Shown piece by piece: positions 1 to 4,701 of a DNA stretch of 5,940 nucleotides; within the stretch, counting starts at the first letter, position 1; each line of letters opens with the position of its first letter. A program made the position numbers and the translations under genes. The DNA is taken from positions 1 to 5,940 of the forward strand of contig CAMWLD010000148.1 in assembly GCA_947175005.1 (NCBI GenBank), read 5' to 3'. The DNA is from an uncultured Ruminococcus sp. Lineage in GTDB: Bacteria > Bacillota > Clostridia > Oscillospirales > Ruminococcaceae. The notes under the pieces are model-generated. The model was not told the DNA's origin, did not search any database, and worked only from the letters and a program-made list of their open reading frames with translations.

Positions 1-149
1 GCCATAATGTCCAGCAGAGGTGTTTTTCCTGCGCCGTTCTCGCCGATAAGTGCGGTGGCAAAGCCCTTGGGGATATTGAATTCGGGCACATTCAGCTCAA
101 AGCCGTTATATTTTTTAACAATGTTTTTCATCTCAATAATGTTTTCCAT
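1..149 (-). CDS. ABC transporter ATP-binding protein, N-terminal part (cut by window edge)
   Basis: The first 49 residues of an ABC-type ATPase are visible; the rest lies beyond position 1. The peptide starts MENIIEMKNIVKKY and reaches a Walker A motif, GENGAGKT, at residues 36-43, which binds the ATP phosphates. The ATG at 149 has a clear ribosome binding site (AAGGAGAA) a few bases upstream. The gene begins 48 bases after the GntR gene, so the two are probably co-transcribed. A YtrA-type regulator followed by an ATPase is the usual layout of YtrB/BcrA-like exporters; the membrane permease would be expected next, outside the window. The residue after GKT is Pro, where Thr or Ser is more common. 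The ABC assignment is firm; the substrate cannot be told. Confidence 0.93.
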   Translation of the reverse strand, partial: MENIIEMKNIVKKYNGFELNVPEFNIPKGFATALIGENGAGKTPLLDIM

Positions 150-197
150 AATAGATTCTCCTTATTTAAATTTTTCTGTTTTTTTGGGGTTGACCGC

Positions 198-575
198 TTA
201 CTCTTCACCCTTTAATCTAAGCAACGTGTCAAGGGTATTTTTCAGTTCCTCATCGGTCATTCCCGCGATTTCCGCTGCGGCAATCGCTTCAAGCAGCAGC
301 TCTTCGGTCTTGCGCAAATGCTGCTCACGAAGCATTTCCGTGTCACGGGCGTTTACGTAATAGCCCTTGCCCTGAACTGCGGTAACAAGTCCCTCCGCTT
401 CCAGCTCCTCATATGCCTTGAGAGTGGTTATAACGCTGATCTTCAGATCCTTTGCAAGACCTCTTATACTGGGCAGGAACTCGCCGTTTTCCATTTTTCC
501 CGCAAGAATATCATCTCTGAACTGAGCGGCGATCTGCTTGTAGATCGGCTCGCCCGAATTCTGCATTATTTTCAA
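198..575 (-). CDS. GntR-family transcriptional regulator, YtrA subfamily
   Basis: This 125-residue protein has an N-terminal winged helix-turn-helix and a very short C-terminal helical tail, the mark of the YtrA subfamily. Typical features are SGEPIYKQI at residues 7-15, LPSIRGLAKDLKIS with the following TTLKAYEELEAEGL (about 34-63) as the recognition region, and the wing GKGYYV at 69-74. Residues 77-125 are charged helices that probably make the dimer. The start is a TTG at 575, chosen because AAGGGAAG (583-590) lies 7 bases upstream; the in-frame ATG at 566 would be 16 bases away. The gene follows a small membrane protein and precedes an ABC ATPase. YtrA-type proteins usually repress their own ABC operon, so the palindromes near 867-901 and 1014-1054 are likely its operators. 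The effector is unknown. Confidence 0.92.
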   Translation of the reverse strand: MKIMQNSGEPIYKQIAAQFRDDILAGKMENGEFLPSIRGLAKDLKISVITTLKAYEELEAEGLVTAVQGKGYYVNARDTEMLREQHLRKTEELLLEAIAAAEIAGMTDEELKNTLDTLLRLKGEE

Positions 576-607
576 TCAATCACTTCCCTTGTGCCGTTGA
601 TTCACGT

Positions 608-790
608 TTACTTTTTTCTGCTCTCCAAAACAAAGCAGACCGATAAAATTATAAATGCCGCAAGCTCTATGCCGAAGCCGACCTTCCACCACATCGAGCC
701 GTATACGATCATATTGACCCCTCCCGCAACGGTCAGTATGCCGCAGATAATCATTTCGGCAATATAAGCTTTTCTCTTTTTTTCGTTCAT
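608..790 (-). CDS. Small two-helix membrane protein, first gene of the GntR-ABC operon
   Basis: I do not recognise a family for this 60-residue protein. It has a Lys/Arg-rich N-terminus (MNEKKRK), two hydrophobic stretches at about residues 13-31 and 37-55, and a basic end (ESRKK). This fits a hairpin of two membrane helices with both ends in the cytoplasm. A short polar and aromatic loop, GSMWWK, joins the helices. The ATG at 790 is the first start after the regulated promoter at 880-908. Its ribosome binding site is weak: AAAGG lies rather far upstream and GGCGGG is closer. The gene sits 32 bases before the GntR gene on the same strand. Position suggests a part or modulator of the ABC system, but that is inference from context only. 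Confidence 0.75.
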   Translation of the reverse strand: MNEKKRKAYIAEMIICGILTVAGGVNMIVYGSMWWKVGFGIELAAFIILSVCFVLESRKK

Positions 791-866
791 ATATCCCGCC
801 GACCTTTCACTGTTTTCCGTAAAAAATTTCCCGGAATTATTTTGTGTGTTTATGCCAACTGTTTAT

Positions 867-881
867 CTGTTATATATACAG
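867..881. promoter_or_regulatory. Operator palindrome 2, overlapping the -10 and start point
   Basis: CTGTTATATATACAG has the same CTGT/ACAG arms as operator 1 with a 7-base AT core. It is centred about 20 bases, or two helical turns, from operator 1. It covers the downstream edge of the -10 and the likely transcription start. A further degenerate half-site, AACTGTTTATCTGTT, adjoins it at 858-871, so the whole 856-904 block is bounded by CAACTGT and ACAGTTG. Confidence 0.7.
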
Positions 882-908
882 TATAAACTGTTTATATACA
901 GTTGTCAA
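880..908 (-). promoter_or_regulatory. Sigma-A promoter of the small membrane protein-GntR-ABC operon
   Basis: Reading the minus strand, a perfect -35 TTGACA (908-903) is followed by a 17-base spacer and a -10 TATACT (885-880, 5 of 6 consensus). The start point would be near 873, giving a leader of about 80 bases before the ATG at 790. The spacer is filled by a CTGT/ACAG palindrome and a second palindrome overlaps the -10 and start point, so a bound repressor would block polymerase directly. Confidence 0.85.
888..901. promoter_or_regulatory. Operator palindrome 1, inside the promoter spacer
   Basis: CTGTTTATATACAG has CTGT/ACAG arms around a 6-base AT-rich core and lies wholly between the -35 and -10 of the operon promoter. 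With its flanks it carries CAACTGTATATA on the minus strand, a 12-base word found again in the distal repeat at 1014-1054. It is likely a site for the GntR regulator encoded in the operon. The regulator link is inferred; the palindrome is seen. Confidence 0.75.
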
Positions 909-1013
909 GGGGGTATTGGCAGTTTTGTATATATGCACAATAAATTTATGTAATATCTTGGCGCACTTGTTATAATTTAACAAAAACAGCCATTAAAAAA
1001 GAATAAAAACAAA

Positions 1014-1054
1014 GTCAACTGTATATACACCTTTGAAGCGTATATACAGTTGAC
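1014..1054. promoter_or_regulatory. Perfect 15-bp inverted repeat: distal operator, possibly also the spoVAE terminator
   Basis: GTCAACTGTATATAC (1014-1028) and its exact reverse complement (1040-1054) flank an 11-base spacer. Each arm holds the CAACTGTATATA word also seen at the operon promoter, which argues for a second regulator site about 140 bp upstream of operator 1. On the minus strand the arm is followed by a T-rich run (TTTGTTTTTATTC), so the RNA hairpin could also end the spoVAE transcript. The shared word makes operator use more likely; both roles may hold. Confidence 0.7.
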
Positions 1055-1061
1055 CTATAAT
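1033..1061 (+). promoter_or_regulatory. Possible plus-strand promoter over the distal operator
   Basis: TTGAAG (1033-1038) and a perfect TATAAT (1056-1061) are separated by 17 bases. The right arm of the 15-bp inverted repeat fills the spacer, mirroring the arrangement at the main promoter. Transcription would start near 1068 and run antisense into spoVAE. No gene with a ribosome binding site follows, so this would give an antisense or non-coding RNA, or it may be chance in AT-rich DNA. Confidence 0.3.
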
Positions 1062-1141
1062 GATATTTTGGAAATTGATATTAACAGTGTATGCTGTGTA
1101 CAGCTATTTTAAGCAAAATAATGTCACGGTTCGCACGCCGC

Positions 1142-1495
1142 TTATTTTTCCTTTGATTTAAAGCAAAGCCCCGCCAGCAATCCGAAGAATATCGCCGCAG
1201 TAATCCCCGCAGCAGCAGCCCCCAGACCGCCCGTGAGAACGCCCACAAGTCCCTTGGTGTCCACCGCCTCACGCACGCCCTCCGCCAGCAGATTGCCGAA
1301 GCCCGTCAGCGGCACGGAAGCCCCCGCACCTGCCAGATCGATCAGCGGACGGTATAATCCGAACGCCCCAAGCACTACCCCCGCAACCACATAAATTACC
1401 AGTATCCTTGCAGGGGTAAGCTTTGTGTAGCTTATCAACACCTGTCCCACAGCGCACAGTGCGCCGCCTATTAAAAACGCCCATAAATAATTCAT
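1142..1495 (-). CDS. spoVAE: Stage V sporulation protein AE (SpoVAE/SpoVAEB)
   Basis: This 117-residue membrane protein is a full-length match in size and pattern to SpoVAE (SpoVAEB). Recognisable stretches are MNYLWAFLIGGALCAVGQ at the N-terminus, TKLTPARILVIYVVAGVVLG (about 24-43), and the signature GAGASVPLTGFGNLLAEGV (56-74). A hydrophobic Gly/Ala-rich C-terminal region (about 83-111) follows. SpoVA proteins form the inner-membrane channel that moves dipicolinic acid (DPA) into the forespore in sporulation and out of the spore in germination. The ATG at 1495 has a good GGAGG (1504-1508), 8 bases upstream. It lies 97 bases after spoVAD, with no clear terminator between them, so the two are probably one operon. 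The downstream end is probably near the inverted repeat at 1014-1054. Confidence 0.95.
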   Translation of the reverse strand: MNYLWAFLIGGALCAVGQVLISYTKLTPARILVIYVVAGVVLGAFGLYRPLIDLAGAGASVPLTGFGNLLAEGVREAVDTKGLVGVLTGGLGAAAAGITAAIFFGLLAGLCFKSKEK

Positions 1496-1592
1496 TTGTA
1501 TTTCCTCCGTTTCACAAGGCAGGATATATAAAATAATTTCCTGTCGCTAAGGGTATTATAATCTTGCCTCTTGCTTCTTAAAATTCTTGCCT

Positions 1593-2603
1593 CTAATTGC
1601 TGATATGCACCGCATGGGAAATGCCGGGAATGCTCTCCCCCTGCTGTGACATGGTGGGGCTCATAAGCGCACCCGTGGCGCAGAAAAGCACGTTTTTATA
1701 TTCGCCCTTTTTAATGCGGTCAAGGAAATGTCCGCAGAGAACAGAAGCGCTGCACCCGCAGCCCGAGCCGCCTCCGTGAACGTCCTGCTTGGAAAAATCA
1801 AACATCATAGTGCCGCAGTCCTTATAGCGGGACGAAATGTCAATGCCATCCTTGCTGAGCAGCTCGATAAGAAGCGTGCCGCCCACTCTCCCTAAATCTC
1901 CCGTTAAAATAAGGTCGAAATCATCGGGAGAAAGTCCCCTGTCGGCAAGATGAGTTTTTATCACATAAGCCGCAGCGGGCGCCATTGCCGCTCCCATGTT
2001 GTTGGCGTCGGTAACGCCCATGTCAACGATCTTGCCAACGGTGGCTGCCTGTATATGCGGCCCTTCGAGTCCTCCCGGCTGTATAACGCACGCTCCCGAG
2101 GCGGTGCACGTCCACTGAGCGGTGGGGGTTCTCACGCCGCCGTAGGACAACGGAAATCTGAACTGTCTTTCCGCCGAGCAAAAGTGGGACGAGGTGCACG
2201 CCACTATATTCCCCCCCAGTCCCGAATCGGTCACCAGCGCAGACATCAGCAGCGTTTCCGACATAGTGGAGCACGCTCCGTAAACGCACAGCAGCGGTAT
2301 ATCCAGCTCCCGCAGTCCGTAGGACGTTGTGGTGCACTGATTCAGGAGGTCTCCCGCAAAAAGCATATCTATATCTTCCTTGCGGAGCTTGCCCTTTTCC
2401 AGCGCTTTCATAACCGTCAGCCGCAGCAGCTCGCCCTCCGCTTTTTCCCAGGTAGGCTGCCCGAAATAGTTGTCCTCATAAACCTGGTCGAAATCCTTGC
2501 CCAAAGGACCTTCCCCCTCCTTTGAGCCTACTATTGCCGCATAGCTGTGAATGGTAGGGGGATTGTCCATAACAAATGTATTCCGTGAAATTTTTTTAGC
2601 CAT
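1593..2603 (-). CDS. spoVAD: Stage V sporulation protein AD (SpoVAD), DPA-binding subunit
   Basis: This 336-residue protein matches SpoVAD in length and motifs. SpoVAD is a soluble, thiolase/FabH-fold member of the SpoVA complex that binds DPA on the membrane surface. Seen here are FAGDLLNQC (82-90), YGACSTMSE (108-116, with Cys111 at the thiolase-type cysteine position), SSHFCSAERQFRFP (138-151), TPTAQWT (159-165), DLGRVGG (236-242), the Cys-rich HGGGSGCGCSA (276-286) and the end GESIPGISHAV (322-332). I take the ATG at 2603 (MAKKISRNTF) because AGGAG lies a few bases upstream at about 2611-2615. A longer frame from a TTG at 2633 has no binding site and adds ten residues the family lacks. 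spoVAE follows. spoVAC, normally the preceding gene, is absent: a terminator and a DUF4317 gene lie upstream. Confidence 0.97.
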   Translation of the reverse strand: MAKKISRNTFVMDNPPTIHSYAAIVGSKEGEGPLGKDFDQVYEDNYFGQPTWEKAEGELLRLTVMKALEKGKLRKEDIDMLFAGDLLNQCTTTSYGLRELDIPLLCVYGACSTMSETLLMSALVTDSGLGGNIVACTSSHFCSAERQFRFPLSYGGVRTPTAQWTCTASGACVIQPGGLEGPHIQAATVGKIVDMGVTDANNMGAAMAPAAAYVIKTHLADRGLSPDDFDLILTGDLGRVGGTLLIELLSKDGIDISSRYKDCGTMMFDFSKQDVHGGGSGCGCSASVLCGHFLDRIKKGEYKNVLFCATGALMSPTMSQQGESIPGISHAVHISN

Positions 2604-2669
2604 AAATTCACTCCTATAAAAAGGCATTTGCAAAGTATATCTTAAAATGCCTTAAATATTTCTATGGCT

Positions 2670-2699
2670 AATTATTTCACATTAAGGTTTAAGTTATTC
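2670..2699 (-). promoter_or_regulatory. Candidate sigma-G-type promoter for spoVAD-spoVAE
   Basis: On the minus strand GAATA (2699-2695) fits the forespore sigma-G -35 pattern GHATR. It is followed after 18 bases by AATAATT (2676-2670), a 5 of 7 match to CATWHTA. A perfect CATTTTA also lies further downstream (about 2649-2643) but without a fitting -35. spoVA operons are known to be sigma-G dependent, and the terminator at 2733-2778 isolates this operon, so a promoter must lie in 2604-2732. The exact boxes are tentative. Confidence 0.35.
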
Positions 2700-2732
2700 G
2701 GATTTTTTAATGGAAATTTTTTTGAAAAATCA

Positions 2733-2778
2733 AAAATTTTCTCCCTGCGATACCGTCAGACGGCAGGGAGAAAATTTT
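2733..2778 (-). terminator. Rho-independent terminator of the DUF4317 gene
   Basis: A perfect 16-bp inverted repeat (2733-2748 against 2763-2778), with a GC-rich inner part CTCCCTGC/GCAGGGAG and a 14-base loop, lies 30 bases after the DUF4317 stop codon. On the minus strand the stem ends in TTTT and is followed by TGATTTTTC, a typical U-rich tail. The AAAA at the outer base of the opposite arm would also allow some use on the plus strand, but no plus-strand gene ends here. Confidence 0.92.
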
Positions 2779-2808
2779 AATTTGTTTATTATTCAGTATT
2801 GCCTTATG

Positions 2809-3981
2809 TTATACTGTTACAGCCTCGGTTTCCTTTCCTCCGCTCTCCCCCGCTTCGATCTTGGTCTCTATGCCGTTGATCTTAACGCTGGGGTCGTCCA
2901 GGTCTATAACAAGGCATTTCCTGCCCTGTATAACAGTGGTGCGCACCTTGTCGGTGGCGTCGCTGCCTATGTTCACGGTAATTTCCGAAGCCGCAAGGGT
3001 GGTCTTGTTCTCCACTAAATTCGAGGCGGTAAGGGCGGCATCTCCCACTGCGGATTCATATACCGAATCCAGCGCCTCCAGCTTTTCGCTGCTTATCCCC
3101 GCAATGGAAAGTATCGTCCGCATTCTGCCGCAGTCTATAACGGGAGGCTCGGTCTCGTTCTTGTTCTGGTCGATAATATCCTTAATGCTGTCGTTGATAC
3201 TGGTGATAACGGTGTAATCCAATTCCTCACGGCACACGTTTGCCACCACCGCTCTGAACCGCTCCTTTTCGCCGTCGGGGGTAAAGTCGAACTTGCACTC
3301 AAGCACGTCCTCCACAATGGAAAGATTGGGCTTTTTGGGTGAGCGGGTATAATACATCACGCTGTTCACATCGGGGGAACGGTCGCTGAAAACGGGATAG
3401 AAAAATCCGTCCTGGGGCGCTCTGGCAATTATCATTTCGGTGTTGGATTTTTTGGCAATGCTGCCAAGATCGCTGTCAAAGAAAAGCCCGTCGTCCCCTG
3501 TGTTTACGGGGCAAATGGCGGTCACGACAAAGTTATAGTCGCTGCTGCTCTCGTCCATGGCGGTGTCGTTTTTATCTTTCACAAGAATGCTGTATGTACA
3601 GTTCCCCGCAATTACCGCATATGCCGTGCCGTAGTCGGTGTTCTCCACTATGCGGTTAATGAATGCGGTATTCGCCGCCTCGTCCTCAAGGTGGTTTTTC
3701 ACGGCAGTGTACAGGGTATGCTGCGCCCCGCCTTCCTCATAGGATTCGTTGGGAAATTCGTATTCGGTCAGGTTTTTCCCGAGACTGCCGCTGAGGGTCT
3801 TTTTAAGAGTCTCCATGACCACAGCCCCCTCGTCCTCGGGCATCAGGGGATAGCTTTTTGTTTCGGAGTATTTCACATTCTTCTCGGCGTCCACATAGGC
3901 GTAGAGAATGTTTCCCAGTGTAAAAAATCCGCAGCCCTCGTTAAAGCTGCGCTTTATCTCCGCAATTTCCTTTTTGTTCAT
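2809..3981 (-). CDS. DUF4317 family protein of unknown function
   Basis: This 390-residue protein has the look of the Firmicutes DUF4317 family. The pattern includes an opening MNKKEIAEIKRSF, LMPEDEG (46-52), the strongly conserved-looking LKKTLSGSLGKNL (59-71), AICPVN (155-160), FYPVFSDRS (194-202) with MYYTRSPK (209-216), and a C-terminal region ending in short beta-like segments (VIQGRKCLVIDLDD). There is no signal peptide and no membrane helix, so it should be cytoplasmic. The ATG at 3981 has an AAGGAAG site about 8 bases upstream. The gene stands alone: a long hairpin lies upstream and a strong terminator downstream. No function is established for the family as far as I know, and the sporulation genes beyond the terminator are a separate unit. 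Confidence 0.9.
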   Translation of the reverse strand: MNKKEIAEIKRSFNEGCGFFTLGNILYAYVDAEKNVKYSETKSYPLMPEDEGAVVMETLKKTLSGSLGKNLTEYEFPNESYEEGGAQHTLYTAVKNHLEDEAANTAFINRIVENTDYGTAYAVIAGNCTYSILVKDKNDTAMDESSSDYNFVVTAICPVNTGDDGLFFDSDLGSIAKKSNTEMIIARAPQDGFFYPVFSDRSPDVNSVMYYTRSPKKPNLSIVEDVLECKFDFTPDGEKERFRAVVANVCREELDYTVITSINDSIKDIIDQNKNETEPPVIDCGRMRTILSIAGISSEKLEALDSVYESAVGDAALTASNLVENKTTLAASEITVNIGSDATDKVRTTVIQGRKCLVIDLDDPSVKINGIETKIEAGESGGKETEAVTV

Positions 3982-4034
3982 TTTGGTTTCTTCCTTTCTT
4001 TTTTGCTTGATATTTTTTTATTTAACAGTGTATT

Positions 4035-4139
4035 TATACTAACAGCTACTGCAAAATCGGCATTCTCTGCCCCCAAAAATCATATATTAAAATTTTTTTG
4101 GGGGCATTTTACGGCGATTTTGCTGCAGCGGTCAGTATA
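4035..4139. repeat. Long imperfect inverted repeat (45-bp arms) between two genes
   Basis: The arms 4035-4079 and 4095-4139 are colinear without gaps and pair at 35 of 45 positions around a 15-base loop. Pairing blocks are TATACT at the outer end, GCAAAATCG (4051-4059 with 4115-4123), and TGCCCCCAAAAA (4068-4079 with 4095-4106). The minus-strand stem is not followed by a T-run, so it is not a standard intrinsic terminator, although it lies just after a stop codon. It could be a small mobile palindromic element or a processing/stability hairpin in the mRNA. Confidence 0.75.
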
Positions 4140-4156
4140 TTCATAAACACACATTG

Positions 4157-4645
4157 TCAGTCCGCATAAAGTCCCCCGACAGCGCAAAGCCTCCACGGGG
4201 AATCCTTGTCCTTTCTGCACATAACAAATTCCATGGCATTATATCCGGAGGAAACACCCGTCCAGCCCTCCTCAAAGCTTTTGGAATATTCCGCAAAAAA
4301 CACCTTGCCCTCATAATACCCATTCCTCTCCACAAAAGAGGTGGGAACGCCCACATACCTGTACTTGTCAAGGACTATATTATCCGCAAAATAATATCCG
4401 CTGAAAGAATCAGGCTTTCCGGGCAGCGGGTCGTCCCTTACGAGCGCAACGCCGTAAAGGTTACCCTTATCCCAATATTCAAAATATTTTTCAAGGGTCT
4501 GTTCGGCAGTAAGATTATCCGGAATATCCGTGTGATTATAATTATACACGCTCATTATTACTGAAAACAATTCCCAAATCAAATTCACCGCCAATATAAC
4601 CGCAATAAACAGACCGATTCTTTTTAATGCTTTCGGAATTTTCAC
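4157..4645 (-). CDS. Membrane-anchored protein of unknown function, NTF2/DUF4829-like
   Basis: This 162-residue protein has a basic N-terminus (MKIPKALKRI), one membrane helix at about residues 11-32, and an outside domain. The stretch LTAEQTLEKYFEYWDKGNL (45-63), followed by alternating beta-like segments and a Trp near the end (SPWRLCAVGG, 149-158), is reminiscent of NTF2-fold domains such as DUF4829. That likeness is by eye only. The start is a GTG at 4645 with AGAGGTG (4656-4662) 10 bases upstream. It begins 49 bases after the larger anchored protein, so they are probably co-transcribed. The last eight residues, AVGGLYAD, are also encoded by a relic just upstream (4678-4701). Function is unknown; a cell-surface role is inferred from the anchor. 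Confidence 0.82.
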   Translation of the reverse strand: MKIPKALKRIGLFIAVILAVNLIWELFSVIMSVYNYNHTDIPDNLTAEQTLEKYFEYWDKGNLYGVALVRDDPLPGKPDSFSGYYFADNIVLDKYRYVGVPTSFVERNGYYEGKVFFAEYSKSFEEGWTGVSSGYNAMEFVMCRKDKDSPWRLCAVGGLYAD

Positions 4646-4677
4646 AGCTTGTTTTCACCTCTGTATTTAATTCGACG

Positions 4678-4701
4678 GTCTGCATAAAGTCCGCCTACTG
4701 C
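4678..4701 (-). pseudogene. Relic of a duplicated gene: second AVGGLYAD C-terminus
   Basis: This 24-base segment, read on the minus strand in a frame shifted from the large protein, encodes AVGGLYAD, identical to the last eight residues of the 162-residue protein (4160-4183). The two DNA copies differ at 4 of 24 positions, and all four are silent third-codon positions. That is what two once-functional coding copies would show. The relic overlaps the last codons of the large gene, has lost its stop (the frame runs on through CGTCGA), and has no recognisable body upstream. Confidence 0.6.

Larger units (their letters stand above)
791..1141. other. 351-base intergenic regulatory region
   Basis: No convincing gene lies between spoVAE and the small membrane protein. 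The stretch is AT-rich and holds, from low to high coordinate, the untranslated leader (791-873), two promoter-proximal palindromes with the promoter (867-908), a weaker related site TGTATATATGCA (926-937), a TTGTTA/TAACAA palindrome (967-983), the 15-bp inverted repeat (1014-1054), a possible plus-strand promoter (1033-1061), and CTGT/ACAG half-sites at 1084-1103. The concentration of CTGT/ACAG words is the main theme. Confidence 0.7.

Noticed and set aside
318..767. A 149-residue open frame on the plus strand
   Set aside because: It spans the GntR gene and the small membrane gene in antisense and has no ribosome binding site or family look.
967..983. TTGTTA/TAACAA palindrome around TAATT
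   Set aside because: Short and AT-only in an AT-rich spacer, and unlike the CTGT/ACAG motif; could easily be chance.
1091..1156. A 21-residue plus-strand mini-frame after the possible antisense promoter
   Set aside because: No ribosome binding site precedes the ATG, and it overlaps the end of spoVAE.
1562..1594. Ten-base direct repeat TCTTGCCTCT near the spoVAD stop
   Set aside because: Only two copies 23 bases apart in a low-complexity spacer; no function suggested.
1950..2525. A 191-residue open frame on the plus strand
   Set aside because: It lies wholly antisense to spoVAD, whose family match is clear; its composition is rich in Arg, His and Ser with no domain pattern.
4022..4033. Twelve-base word TTAACAGTGTAT shared with 1081-1092
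   Set aside because: Both copies are in AT-rich intergenic DNA, the flanks differ, and no role or symmetry supports a common element.
3691..4146. A 151-residue plus-strand frame
   Set aside because: It is antisense to the DUF4317 gene and runs into the inverted repeat; no sign of a real start.
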